Below, one piece after another: positions 7,400 through 15,842 of a stretch of 32,966 nt of DNA; position 1 is the first letter of the stretch; every line of letters begins with the position of its first letter. The notes beneath the pieces are model-generated. The model was given only the letters and a program-made list of their open reading frames with translations, made no database searches and was not told the origin of the DNA. Both the position numbers and the translations under genes were made by a program. The DNA comes from Amycolatopsis pittospori (GTDB taxonomy: Bacteria > Actinomycetota > Actinomycetes > Mycobacteriales > Pseudonocardiaceae): assembly GCF_013870525.1 (NCBI RefSeq), contig NZ_JACBXD010000083.1, positions 1-32,966 on the forward strand, in the 5' to 3' direction.

Positions 7400-10012
7400 G
7401 TGCCTGTAACAGAACTCGGGGTGGCCGATGTCATCCGTAAAGCGCGCGCCCTTCAGCGGGCGGGTGTCGAGGCCGTCTGCTCGGCGCGGCCGCGTGAGGG
7501 TTTGAAGCTGCTCCACCGGGGTATGGCGGTGCTGGACTCCGTGGATCCGGGTGCCGAAGGCGTTCGAGCGGAGTGGCTCGCGGCCCGGATACGGCTCACG
7601 AATTCGCTTGTCGCGCTCGGCACGGAAACCGGCGGTGAGGTCACCGCCGGGCTGGCCGAGTTGGACGAAGTCCGGTTGCTTCTCGGTGAAGTGGGCGATC
7701 CGAGACTGCGTGCCGAGCTGAGTGGCGCCATCGACCACAACTACGGCCTTCTTCTCATGGCGGTAGGCCGGAACGAGGACGGTGTCGCCTATTTCGACGC
7801 TTCGATCGAGCACAAGGAGTTCGCTCTCGCTTCGGTGCCGGATCCGGTTCCTCTCCTCGATCCGTATCTGGGCACGATGATCACACGCGGGCTCGCGTAT
7901 ACGCGACTGGGAGATGTTCGGAAAGCGCGCGTCGACCTGTCTCATGCGATGGATATCGCCGAGAAGTACGAACTTCGGCTCCAGGCGGCCGATGTCCGGC
8001 GCCCGCTCGGTTCGCTCGAACTGCGCGTCGGCGACGTGCCCGCGGCCCTTCGGCTCTACGAGGAGAGCGAGCGGATCTATCGGGCCCTCGATGTCGAGGT
8101 TCACCCGCTTCTGCGCCTGGACCAAGCGCAAGCGTTGCTCGCGGCCGGGTTGGCGGACGAGGCGGGCAGGCATCTCGACGAGGTGCTGGAGGTGATGCAC
8201 GAGCAGACCAGCACTACCCGAGAGCTGGGGTATGCGGAGCTGTATCGGGCTTCCGCGGCACTGATGAGCGACGATCTCGAACTGGCCCGCGGCTACGCGG
8301 CTTCGGCGCGGCGCAGGATGTTGCGCTGGGGTTGTCAGACCTGTGTCGCCAACGCGACCATCATCGGACTCCGCGCGGATGTACGGGATGCCTTGCGCGC
8401 CAACGAAATCCCGCCGACCTTGACCGCACGGGCCCTGCGGGCGGCGAACGGGATGCCGATGCCGCGCCTGGCCGATCAGGCCGCGCTGGCGCGCATGTTG
8501 GCGATCCGGGTGGAGCTCAGGAAGGGAAACCGTAAGCGGGCAGGCGAGTTGCTGGCGCGGATTCCGCGGCCGGGCAGGCTCACGACGGTCGATTACCGGA
8601 TGTTGCGACGGCTCTGCCGCGCGGAACTCGCGGTCGCGGAGGGGGACAAGAGCAAGGCGCTGGCCGAGATCCGGGCCGGGCTCACCGAACTCGACCGGGT
8701 CCGTGACCGGATGGGCGGGCTCGAACTGGTGTCCGGGACGGCGTTGCACGGCCGGGAGCTGGCCGACCTGGCCGTCAAGATCGTGCTCGAACGTGCGGAC
8801 GCGGCGCGGTTGTTCGGCTGGACGGAGCGGACTCGCGCGCAGAGTTACCGGTACGAACCGGTCGCGGCGACCGACCCGGACCTCGCCGAGCGGGTCGGCG
8901 AGGTCCGGGGTCTCGATCAGGCGATCCATCAGGCGCAGCACGACGGCCATCCGACCGCGGCCTTGCGCGCCAAACATGCCGAGCGGTTGCGTGAGGCGCA
9001 CCGGCTCGGGTGGCACACCGGGCGGTGGGGGCGGCCGAGGCCGGTCGCGGGGCTCGCCGAGGTCGGCGGCGAACTGGGCGAACGCGCGTTGGTGAGTTTC
9101 GCGTCGTCCGGTGACGAGCTGGTCGCGGTGGTCGTCGCCGGCGGGCGGAGTGAACTGGTCCGGCTCGGTTCGGCGGCGCGGGCGGCCGAGTCCGCGCGCA
9201 TGTTGAACATCGACCTCGACGCCCTCGCCCCGGACAGGTTGCCGGTACCACTGGTCCAGTCGGTGCTCGCCTCGGCGCGGAAACAGTCCGAACGGCTGGA
9301 CGCCCAGCTGATCCGGCCGCTGGACGAGCTGATCGGCGAGCGGAGCCTGGTCGTCGTGCCGACCGGTTCGCTGTACGCCGTCCCGTGGGGAGTGCTGCCC
9401 GCGTTGCGTTCGCGCCCGGTCGTCGTCGCGCCGTCCGCCACGGCGTGGCTGGGTGCGGAGCGGTCGAGGATGCCCCGGGCGCGGAAGGTCGTCCTCGTTC
9501 GCGGGCCCGGACTCGTCGGGAGCCGAGGTGAGCTGGACAAACTCGCCACGCACTACCGGACCGCGCGCGCCTTGACCGGGCAGGCGGCGACGGTGAAGTC
9601 CGTTCTGGCGGCGTTGGACGGCGCGAAGCTCGCGCACATCGCCGCACATGGCGCCCACGAACCCGAGAACGCCTTGTTCTCCAGGCTGGAACTGGCCGAC
9701 GGAGCGCTCTTCGCGCACGAGATGGCCGGTCTCGCGCAGCCGCCGTCGCAGGTGGTTTTCGCGGCGTGCGAATTGGCGTTGAACCGGATCCGGCCCGGCG
9801 ACGAGGTGCTCGGTTTCGCCAGCGCGCTGCTCGCGAGCGGCTCTCGGACGGTGATCGCGCCGTTGAGCCGAGTCGGTGACGAGGCGGCCGCGGCCGCGAT
9901 GGACGACTACCACCGCGGACTGGCCGAAGGCGCCGGACCGGCGACTGCGCTGGCGAAGACCATCGCGGTTGATCCGTTCCGGCGACCGTTCGTCTGTTTG
10001 GGTGCGGGCTGA
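7400..10012 (+). CDS. Helical-repeat (TPR-like) CHAT-domain caspase-like protease
   Basis: An 870-residue cytosolic protein. The first about 500 residues are Leu/Ala-rich helical repeats of TPR type, for example GDVPAALRLYEESERIYRAL and ADEAGRHLDEVLEVM. A linker with basic helices follows, and the C-terminal about 250 residues form a CHAT domain. The catalytic dyad is visible: His750 in HIAAHGAH and Cys790 in VVFAACELAL, followed by the family pattern GDEVLGFASALLASGSRTVIAPL. Family knowledge: CHAT proteins are caspase-like cysteine proteases; TPR-CHAT proteins such as Csx29 cleave a partner protein when activated. I chose GTG 7400. The ATG at 7355 lies inside the hairpin and its extra residues are not protein-like; GTG 7421 is a shorter alternative. 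The upstream 57-residue peptide is the obvious candidate partner. Confidence 0.85.
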   Translation: MPVTELGVADVIRKARALQRAGVEAVCSARPREGLKLLHRGMAVLDSVDPGAEGVRAEWLAARIRLTNSLVALGTETGGEVTAGLAELDEVRLLLGEVGDPRLRAELSGAIDHNYGLLLMAVGRNEDGVAYFDASIEHKEFALASVPDPVPLLDPYLGTMITRGLAYTRLGDVRKARVDLSHAMDIAEKYELRLQAADVRRPLGSLELRVGDVPAALRLYEESERIYRALDVEVHPLLRLDQAQALLAAGLADEAGRHLDEVLEVMHEQTSTTRELGYAELYRASAALMSDDLELARGYAASARRRMLRWGCQTCVANATIIGLRADVRDALRANEIPPTLTARALRAANGMPMPRLADQAALARMLAIRVELRKGNRKRAGELLARIPRPGRLTTVDYRMLRRLCRAELAVAEGDKSKALAEIRAGLTELDRVRDRMGGLELVSGTALHGRELADLAVKIVLERADAARLFGWTERTRAQSYRYEPVAATDPDLAERVGEVRGLDQAIHQAQHDGHPTAALRAKHAERLREAHRLGWHTGRWGRPRPVAGLAEVGGELGERALVSFASSGDELVAVVVAGGRSELVRLGSAARAAESARMLNIDLDALAPDRLPVPLVQSVLASARKQSERLDAQLIRPLDELIGERSLVVVPTGSLYAVPWGVLPALRSRPVVVAPSATAWLGAERSRMPRARKVVLVRGPGLVGSRGELDKLATHYRTARALTGQAATVKSVLAALDGAKLAHIAAHGAHEPENALFSRLELADGALFAHEMAGLAQPPSQVVFAACELALNRIRPGDEVLGFASALLASGSRTVIAPLSRVGDEAAAAAMDDYHRGLAEGAGPATALAKTIAVDPFRRPFVCLGAG

Positions 10013-10072
10013 TCGCCGGTCTTGACAGGCCCTGTTCGATCTTCACCGGCGCAAGTGCCCGGTTGGTTACTC

Positions 10073-10111
10073 TTGACCGAGTCGTCTGAACCAATTATGG
10101 TCTAGACCACA
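10073..10111 (+). promoter_or_regulatory. LPMO promoter with overlapping DasR (dre) operator
   Basis: A -35 box TTGACC (10073-10078), a 17-base spacer and a -10 box TATGGT (10096-10101) form a near-ideal promoter. The -10 box is part of TATGGTCTAGACCACA (10096-10111). This contains the perfect 12-base palindrome TGGTCTAGACCA and matches the published DasR responsive element (consensus A-S-TGGTCTAGACCA-S-T) at all but flanking positions. Family knowledge: DasR is the GntR-type repressor of chitin and N-acetylglucosamine genes, released by GlcN-6-P. The overlap with -10 predicts direct repression of the LPMO gene. Confidence 0.85.
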
Positions 10112-10241
10112 TTCGCCAGCTCGGCGCTCCGGCGGATGTTGGTCCCAACCGTCATTGGTTTTCGCTCGCTGTGGCCCAGGAACCTCGAGTTCGCGGACGG
10201 TTCTGCCACCGGGTCAGCGGTGGGTGTCGAAAGGGGTAGGC

Positions 10242-10757
10242 ATGAGCTTCAAGAGAAGGCTTCTGACCCTGGCGGCAGGTGCGGCAACGGTGCCGGCTGT
10301 TCTGGTCGCGATCCCGGCGGGAACCGCCAGCGCGCACGGCTACGTTTCCTCACCTGCCAGCAGGCAGGCGCAATGTGCTCAGAACACCGTTTCCTGCGGT
10401 GACATCAAATGGGAACCGCAAAGCGTAGAGGGCCCCAAGGGGCTCATGAGCTGTAACGGCGGCGTCGGCCGTTTCGCGGATCTCAACAACGACAGCAAGG
10501 GCTGGACGGTCCACAACCTCGGCCGGACCACCACGTTCCGGTGGACGATCACGGCTCGCCACCGCACCAGCACGTGGGAGTACTTCGTCGACGGCGCCAA
10601 GGTCGCCACGGTCAACGACAACGGTGCGCAGCCGGGCGCCACGGTCACGCACAGTGTGAACCTGCAGCAGAGCGGGCGGCACAAGATCCTCGCCCGCTGG
10701 AACGTCTACGACACGGCGAACGCGTTCTACGCCTGCATCGACGCCAACATCAGCTAG
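10242..10757 (+). CDS. Secreted AA10 lytic polysaccharide monooxygenase (chitin-active)
   Basis: A 171-residue exported copper enzyme that oxidatively cleaves crystalline polysaccharide, probably chitin. The signal peptide is MSFKRRLLTL followed by a hydrophobic stretch, with predicted cleavage ASA|HGYVSSP after residue 31. This exposes His32 as the first histidine-brace ligand. The second is His107 (TARHRTSTWEYF). The axial Phe is at 162 in TANAFYACIDANI. Cysteines at 45, 52, 71 and 164 can form two disulfides. At about 140 mature residues it is a small, single-domain AA10 without a binding module. Start ATG 10242 follows GAAAGGGG. The DasR operator upstream fits a role in chitin breakdown. 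Confidence 0.93.
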   Translation: MSFKRRLLTLAAGAATVPAVLVAIPAGTASAHGYVSSPASRQAQCAQNTVSCGDIKWEPQSVEGPKGLMSCNGGVGRFADLNNDSKGWTVHNLGRTTTFRWTITARHRTSTWEYFVDGAKVATVNDNGAQPGATVTHSVNLQQSGRHKILARWNVYDTANAFYACIDANIS

Positions 10758-10765
10758 GTGTCGGG

Positions 10766-10811
10766 CTCGTGAGTGGTAATGACGGTCGGAACCGTCATTA
10801 CCACTCACGAG
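10766..10811. terminator. Perfect 21-bp hairpin, GTGAGTGG type
   Basis: Two perfect 21-base arms (10766-10786 and 10791-10811) flank the loop CGGA. It starts 8 bases after the LPMO stop and is probably its terminator. The same outer stem word, CTCGTGAGTGG, recurs at the right window edge, and GTGAGTGG recurs at 27321-27370. Confidence 0.8.
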
Positions 10812-10815
10812 GCTT

Positions 10816-10830
10816 TACGCTCACCCCATG
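10816..10830 (+). promoter_or_regulatory. Probable leaderless -10 for the LigD-type gene
   Basis: TACGCT (10816-10821) fits TANNNT and lies 6 bases before the ATG at 10828, with no ribosome binding site. It directly abuts the preceding hairpin, so any -35 contact would fall within the repeat arm. Confidence 0.45.
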
Positions 10831-11775
10831 AGCGATGACGAGCGCGACGGGGTCAAGCTGAGCAACCTCGACCAGCCGTTGTTCGAGGACGCCACCAAAC
10901 GCGACCTCGTCGATTACCTGGACGCCGTCGCCGGCCGCATCCTCCCGGTCCTGGAGGGCCGGCCGCTGTCCGTGATCCGCATCCTGCGCGGCCAAGGGCC
11001 GTTCATGCAGAAGAACCTGCCCAAATACACGCCCGAATGGGTCAAGCGGCACGGGATGTGGGCGGAGACCTCCAAGCGGGAAGTGTCGTACGCGCTCTGC
11101 GACGACCGCCGCACCCTCATGTGGTTCGCGAACCAGCGCGCCGTCGAGTACCACCCGACGTTGATGCGCGCGGGGGAGACCACCGGCCCGACCCATCTCG
11201 TCCTGGACCTCGACCCGCCCGCCGGCGACGATTTCGCGCATGTCGTGAAAGCCGCTGGCCTGGTGCGACAGGCTCTGTCGGACTCCGGGCTCGCCGGGGC
11301 GGTGAAGACCAGTGGTTCCAAGGGTGTGCACATCTTCGTCCCGTTGGTACCGGGTCAGGCGTTCGACGACGTCGCGGCCGCGACCCGCGCGCTCGCCGCC
11401 CGGGCCGAACAGGTCGATCCGTCGGTCGCCACGACCGCGTACATCGTCGAGGACCGCGAGGGGAAGGTGTACCTCGATTCGACGCGTGCAGGCGGCGGAA
11501 CGGTCGCGTCGGCCTACAGTCCGCGATTGCGGCCCGGGTTGCCGGTGTCGTTCCCGGTTTCCTGGAATGATCTCGAAAACGTCGTCCCCGCCGATTTCAC
11601 CGTTCACACCGCGCCCGCTCTCTTGGGGGACAAGGATCCGTGGGCGGAAATGATGCCCGAACCGCAGTCGCTGCCCTCGGACCTCGTGGAACAGGGGCAT
11701 ACGATCCCGATCGCGCGGGTCGCGGCGATGCACGAAGGTAAACGCCGCGCGAGGGCGCGCGCCCAGCACGAATGA
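10828..11775 (+). CDS. Stand-alone LigD-type polymerase domain (prim-pol, NHEJ family)
   Basis: A 315-residue protein consisting only of the archaeo-eukaryotic primase-like polymerase domain found in LigD. It begins KLSNLDQPLF, followed by GRPLSVIRILRGQGPFMQKN. The metal-binding motif is VLDLDPP (Asp127, Asp129), then the nucleotide-binding TSGSKGVHIFVPL (161-173), and then the third acidic region YLDSTRAGGGTVASAYS. Family knowledge: such enzymes add ribonucleotides and fill gaps at broken DNA ends during Ku-dependent end joining or base repair; actinobacteria often carry stand-alone paralogues. There is no Ku, ligase or nuclease gene nearby. It is probably an independent unit with a leaderless start. 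Confidence 0.9.
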   Translation: MSDDERDGVKLSNLDQPLFEDATKRDLVDYLDAVAGRILPVLEGRPLSVIRILRGQGPFMQKNLPKYTPEWVKRHGMWAETSKREVSYALCDDRRTLMWFANQRAVEYHPTLMRAGETTGPTHLVLDLDPPAGDDFAHVVKAAGLVRQALSDSGLAGAVKTSGSKGVHIFVPLVPGQAFDDVAAATRALAARAEQVDPSVATTAYIVEDREGKVYLDSTRAGGGTVASAYSPRLRPGLPVSFPVSWNDLENVVPADFTVHTAPALLGDKDPWAEMMPEPQSLPSDLVEQGHTIPIARVAAMHEGKRRARARAQHE

Positions 11776-11844
11776 ACGCGCACCACACCAAAGCTTTTTG
11801 TGTACCTTGGACCACGAGGGGTGGCGGAGGTACTGGGGGCTTTC

Positions 11845-12999
11845 GTGGGGAAGAACGATGCTGACGTGCTCATCCTGGGTGCGGGTCCGGCCGGGCTGGT
11901 ACTGGGAAACCTGTTGCGGGCGGCCGGAATCGACTGCCTGATCCTGGAGAGACGGAGCCGGGAACATATCGAAAACCGTGCCAGGGCAGGGTTTCTGGCG
12001 GCGAACAGTGTCCGCTTGCTCGCCGAGAACGGGCTCGCCGAAGGCTTGCTGCGCAGCGGGTTCGAGCATGACACCTGCGCCTTTCGTAGTGATAGGGCGG
12101 AATTCGAGCTCGATTACCGCGAACTCGGTCGCGGTGAAGTGCATACCGTTTACCCGCAACAGTTCCTGGTCAGGGACCTGATCGCGGAGTTCCTGTCGCG
12201 TGGCGGCGAAATCAGGTTCGGTGCCGAGGTCTCTTCGGTGTCGGGAACGGACGCGACCGTCATCGCCGACGATCTTCTTTTGCGTGCCGACCACGTCGCC
12301 GGCTGCGACGGCAGGCACGGTGTGTCGCGGAGGTCCGTGCCGGCCCGGGTCTTCCAGCGTGACCACGGAATCTCCTGGCTCGCGATCCTCGCCGAGGCGC
12401 CGCCCAGTATGTCCGCCGTCGGGTACGCGATCCACGAACGCGGGTTCGCCGGACATATGGCCAGGACTTCGACGGTGACGCGCTACTACCTGGAGGTCCC
12501 GCGTGGCGAGGATCCCGCCAACTGGACGGACGAACGCGTCTGGGCCGAATTGCACCTGCGGATGCGCGCCGAACAGTACGGCTCCCTGAAACAGGGCGCG
12601 ATCATCGAGCGCCGGATCGTGGACTTGGGTTCGCATGTGATGGACACGATCCAGCGCGGGAACCTGTTCCTCGCGGGCGACGCGGCCAGTCTGATCAGCC
12701 CGGCCGCGGCGAAGGGCGCGAATCTCGCGTTGCTGGAGGCCGAAATCCTCGCCGGTGCGCTGATCGCCGCCTACGAGGAAAAGGACCGGTCACTACTCGA
12801 TCGGTACTCCGCGGAATGTCTGCCGCGCATCTGGCATGCGCAAGAGTTCTCCCTCTGGATGATCGATCTGTTGCACGGCCCCACCGGACACGACGACGAG
12901 GCGGTCTTCCAGCGGGCGTTACGGGACGCGCGGCTCGAAAGCCTGCGGGCCTCCCGTGCTCATCAGGACTTCTTCGCCGAGAACTACGTGGGCATCTGA
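11845..12999 (+). CDS. FAD-dependent monooxygenase, 4-hydroxybenzoate 3-hydroxylase-like
   Basis: A 384-residue class A flavoprotein monooxygenase. The Rossmann motif ILGAGPAGLVLGNLL is near the N-terminus. ERRSREHIENRARAG is close to the PobA form. The DG motif CDGRHGVSRR and the GD motif FLAGDAASLISPAAAKGANLA bind FAD. These match p-hydroxybenzoate hydroxylase layout and length (about 390). Substrate specificity cannot be confirmed, so I give no symbol. I chose GTG 11845, 5 bases after a GGGGGC stretch; GTG 11821 is an in-frame alternative adding eight residues. The next gene, an aminotransferase 151 bases downstream on the same strand, may be functionally linked; no pobR or protocatechuate genes are near. 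Confidence 0.8.
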   Translation: MGKNDADVLILGAGPAGLVLGNLLRAAGIDCLILERRSREHIENRARAGFLAANSVRLLAENGLAEGLLRSGFEHDTCAFRSDRAEFELDYRELGRGEVHTVYPQQFLVRDLIAEFLSRGGEIRFGAEVSSVSGTDATVIADDLLLRADHVAGCDGRHGVSRRSVPARVFQRDHGISWLAILAEAPPSMSAVGYAIHERGFAGHMARTSTVTRYYLEVPRGEDPANWTDERVWAELHLRMRAEQYGSLKQGAIIERRIVDLGSHVMDTIQRGNLFLAGDAASLISPAAAKGANLALLEAEILAGALIAAYEEKDRSLLDRYSAECLPRIWHAQEFSLWMIDLLHGPTGHDDEAVFQRALRDARLESLRASRAHQDFFAENYVGI

Positions 13000-13150
13000 T
13001 CCGTGCCGACCTGCCCGCCGCCCGGCGGCGTTTCGGCCGGTGAGGCGCTTTCTCGCGACTTGAATGAACCGGTGAATCATCACGTCCGTATCACGGAGCA
13101 GAGGTCTCTACGTTCCGGGCCTCTGCCCGGTTACGGCGGATGGAGCTCGC

Positions 13151-14341
13151 GTGCGACACGGAATCAACACGGCCGTCCTCAGGCAGGGGACGGCCCACAG
13201 TCCGTCGTTCTTCTCGGTTTCGAGGGCCCTGGGGAATACGACCGACCTCGCCGATTTCTGTATCCCGGCGAATCCGTATTTCCCCACCGACGAGATGTTC
13301 AAGCACCTCGAAGCCAACCTCAGAACGATCTTGAAGTTCTACCCGAGCGACGTAGCGACGATCATCGGGCGGCTGTCGAGCACGCTCGGGCTCAACCCGG
13401 CGACGGTGTCGATGGCCAACGGTTCGACCGAGCTCATCACCTGGATCGACCGGCTGCTGGTGGACACCAGCATCGCCGTGCCCGTGCCGACCTTCGGCCG
13501 CTGGACCGACCAATCGCTGGAGACCGGCAAACGCGTCGACATGTTCCTGTTGCGGGAGGCCGACAAGTTCGAACTGCGGATAGACGAGTACATCCGGTTC
13601 ATCCGCTCGCGCGGATCGCGGGTCGCGGTGCTGTGCAATCCGAACAACCCCGACGGCGGGTACGTCCCGCGGCGCGAGGTGATCCGGTTCATGGACGAGC
13701 TGATCGACCTCGACCTGGTGGTGATCGACGAATCGTTCATCGAATTCGTCGAGGTGGAGAGGAAGGCGTCGGTCGCCGAGGAGGCGGCGCTGCGACCGAA
13801 CGTGATCGTGTTGAAGAGCCTGGGAAAGAACTTCGGCCTGCACGGGATCCGCTTCGGTTACCAGATCGCGAATCCGGCGCTGACGAAGAAGATGTCCGCC
13901 GCGCTGCCGAAGTGGAACGTCAACTCCCTCGCCGAAGCGTTCGTGTTCATGCTCGCCGAACATCGCGCCGAGTACGAGGAAAGCCTCAAAATGCTCGCCC
14001 TGGACCGGTTCATGATGGCGTCGCAGCTTTCCCGGTTCCCCGAACTCACCGTCTTTCCTTCGCAGGCCAACTTCCTCCTGGTGAAACTGCCCGCCGGGAT
14101 CGAGGGTGGCGCGTTCTGCGACCACTTGCTCTCCGAGCACCACCTGCTGGTGCGCAACTGCGGTAACAAGATCGGCCTCAGTAGCCGGTTCCTGCGGTTC
14201 GGTGTCCGGCCGGACACCGAGGTGGAACGGCTCGTCGAAGGCCTTCGCGGAGTGGAAAGGATGGCCGACGATGCCGGTACGCATCCGCTGGGCGCCATGG
14301 AACTCGTGTCCGCCCCCGAACCGACCAGGTCCTTCGGATGA
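13151..14341 (+). CDS. PLP-dependent aminotransferase, class I/II (HisC-like fold)
   Basis: A 396-residue fold-type I aminotransferase. Visible PLP-site residues are CNPNNPDGG (163-170), Asp193 in VIDESFIEF, and the Schiff-base lysine Lys226 in KSLGKNFGLHGIRFGY. Arg234 of the same stretch is the usual phosphate or carboxylate contact. The pattern is closest to histidinol-phosphate aminotransferase and CobD-type enzymes, but the N-terminal 60 residues are not typical HisC and the context is not histidine biosynthesis. The substrate is unknown. The start GTG 13151 follows GGCGGATGGAG. It converges on the P-loop gene, ending 25 bases from its stop. Confidence 0.85.
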   Translation: MRHGINTAVLRQGTAHSPSFFSVSRALGNTTDLADFCIPANPYFPTDEMFKHLEANLRTILKFYPSDVATIIGRLSSTLGLNPATVSMANGSTELITWIDRLLVDTSIAVPVPTFGRWTDQSLETGKRVDMFLLREADKFELRIDEYIRFIRSRGSRVAVLCNPNNPDGGYVPRREVIRFMDELIDLDLVVIDESFIEFVEVERKASVAEEAALRPNVIVLKSLGKNFGLHGIRFGYQIANPALTKKMSAALPKWNVNSLAEAFVFMLAEHRAEYEESLKMLALDRFMMASQLSRFPELTVFPSQANFLLVKLPAGIEGGAFCDHLLSEHHLLVRNCGNKIGLSSRFLRFGVRPDTEVERLVEGLRGVERMADDAGTHPLGAMELVSAPEPTRSFG

Positions 14342-14366
14342 CCCCGAGCCCGCCCAGCCGGAATCG

Positions 14367-14993
14367 CTAGCCTGCGCGCACTGCGGGTGCGGACGGCCGC
14401 TCGACGGGGACGAGCCGGACGTCGCCTGAGCGGTCTCTCCCGGGTTCCTCTTCGGTGACGAAGCGCAGGGCCCCGGTGACCTCGCGGGTCACCATCTGCG
14501 CGCCGTGCCAGCCGGCCGGGACCCAGCCCGCCCGCAGTTCGCGGCGCACCTTCTCGGCTCGACGGCAGTGGCGGGCGAACGAATGCCGCCGGATGACGCG
14601 CCCGCGCGCGACCTGGCCCGCGCGGGCCTCTTCCGGCGTCACGTCCAGCCACAGCAGCCGGACCGGACGGCGGCTCAGCACGCCGAGCAGGGCGAGCAGC
14701 CCTCGCGTGCTCGCCCTGGTCGACGGCTCGTGGACGACGAGCGGGCCGTCGTCCGCGAGTGCGAAACCGACGACCCGTGCCCGGTGCCACAGATGCACGA
14801 GCGGCCGGTAGAACCGGTACGGCAGCGCGGCGGGCAGCCGCTCGCGCAACCGGCTCCGGACCTGGTCCGAATCGAGCACCGGCATCGCGCCGGTCGCCGC
14901 CCGGGACAGCAGGGTGGTCTTGCCCGCCCCGGGAATCCCCGCGACCACCAGGAGGTCGCGGCGGCCGAGCTGGAGTGCGATGCGCTCAGTCAT
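14367..14993 (-). CDS. P-loop ATPase/kinase-like protein (AAA family)
   Basis: A 208-residue protein with a Walker A motif GIPGAGKTTLL at about residues 19-29, a DSD motif (about 41-43) like the acidic residue of small-molecule kinases, and a C-terminal Arg-rich lid region (RGRVIRRHSFARHCRRAEKV). LLWLDVTPEEA is the fourth strand region. This layout is that of a zeta-toxin/Chl-kinase/gluconate-kinase type AAA_33 protein. Substrate unknown. Start ATG 14993 has no ribosome binding site in view. It is transcribed away from the palindrome at 15017-15034. Confidence 0.75.
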   Translation of the reverse strand: MTERIALQLGRRDLLVVAGIPGAGKTTLLSRAATGAMPVLDSDQVRSRLRERLPAALPYRFYRPLVHLWHRARVVGFALADDGPLVVHEPSTRASTRGLLALLGVLSRRPVRLLWLDVTPEEARAGQVARGRVIRRHSFARHCRRAEKVRRELRAGWVPAGWHGAQMVTREVTGALRFVTEEEPGRDRSGDVRLVPVERPSAPAVRAG

Positions 14994-15016
14994 AAGGCGT
15001 CAACGACCCGGCCGAT

Positions 15017-15034
15017 GGCAAAGGTTCCTTTACC
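15017..15034. repeat. Short palindrome, GCAAAGG/CCTTTAC type
   Basis: GGCAAAGGTTCCTTTACC has 8-base arms with one mismatch around TT. It is a variant of the AGCAAAGG...CCCTTGCT repeat at 2152 and 20595 and lies between two genes on the minus strand, between the start at 14993 and the stop at 15060. Confidence 0.55.
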
Positions 15035-15059
15035 TTGATCCGCACAGCTCCCGTACAGG

Positions 15060-15737
15060 TCAGGCGTCCGCGTGCGTCGCCACGACCCCGGGAACGGTCG
15101 CGGGCTTGTCCGGCAGCAACGTCCCGCCCTTGGTGAGCCAGGCCACGCCGAACGCGAGGATCGCCACCGACTCCAGCCACAGCGCCGGGTAGAGCGACTT
15201 CGTCAGGTCGTCGAAGAACAGGCCGCAGAGCACGATCAACGCCAGGCACACCAGCATGATCACGCCCGAGGCGACGTAGAGCCGGTTCCGTTCGGGTTTG
15301 CGGGCGCCCGGGATCTCCTTGTCCGATTTGGTGAACAGCACGATGCAGAAGAACGCCAAGGTGAGGAAGAAGACCGCGGCGAAGCCGAGGTGCACCATGC
15401 CGATGATCGCGTCCGCGCGGGTGCCGTTCCCCGGTGTGGTCGGGAAGAGCGCGACCCCGACCGCGGCCACCGCCGCGATATTGCCCGCGATGTCGTCGAC
15501 GCGGCCGTAACCCCGGTAGGAGAACAGGAAGACGCCGATCGCGCACATGGTGCCGACCCAGACGTCACGCATCCCCGAGTAGTAGTAACCGCTGATGGAG
15601 TTGAGCAGCCCGCCGCCGTCGACGAGCACCTTCCCGAAGACGAGCACGAAAGGCAGCCCGATGCCGAGGAAACCTATGGCGCGCCGAAGGAACAGGTAGT
15701 TGCGGACGAGGTTGTCGGACGCTGTTCTCGGGCTCAT
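15060..15737 (-). CDS. Predicted multi-pass membrane protein
   Basis: A 225-residue integral membrane protein with about six hydrophobic segments: around residues 19-38, 61-75, 84-98, 112-137, 153-173 and 182-202. The N-terminal region has LNSISGYYYSGMRDVWVGTMCAIGVFLF in parts; the SIS-YYY-S-MRD pattern is one I recall from bacterial hypothetical membrane proteins (DUF998-like), without certainty. Start ATG 15737 follows GGAGG. No catalytic motif is visible. Function is unknown. It lies downstream of the ketosynthase on the same strand, 105 bases away, so it may be separately transcribed. Confidence 0.7.
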   Translation of the reverse strand: MSPRTASDNLVRNYLFLRRAIGFLGIGLPFVLVFGKVLVDGGGLLNSISGYYYSGMRDVWVGTMCAIGVFLFSYRGYGRVDDIAGNIAAVAAVGVALFPTTPGNGTRADAIIGMVHLGFAAVFFLTLAFFCIVLFTKSDKEIPGARKPERNRLYVASGVIMLVCLALIVLCGLFFDDLTKSLYPALWLESVAILAFGVAWLTKGGTLLPDKPATVPGVVATHADA

Positions 15738-15842
15738 GGCCGCCTCCGTGCTCAGTGCGTTTCGCTACTGGGAAGTATCGGCGACGTGAGCACGGGTTAT
15801 GACACTTCGTGACGACCTTGAGACCGTCTGTTACCAAATTGG

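Noticed and set aside
7397..9913. 838-codon open frame on the minus strand opposite the CHAT gene
   Set aside because: It mirrors the plus-strand gene, has Arg/Pro/Gly-rich composition with no recognisable domain, and lies wholly within a gene with clear catalytic motifs.
10798..12636. Long minus-strand frame across the LigD-type and FAD monooxygenase genes
   Set aside because: It spans two unrelated coding genes on the plus strand, including their intergenic region, and has no family resemblance.
14271..14429. Small plus-strand frame ending with CAHCGCGRPL, which resembles a zinc-ribbon start
   Set aside because: It overlaps the ends of the aminotransferase and the P-loop genes and has no ribosome binding site. 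The Cys pattern is too short to support a gene.
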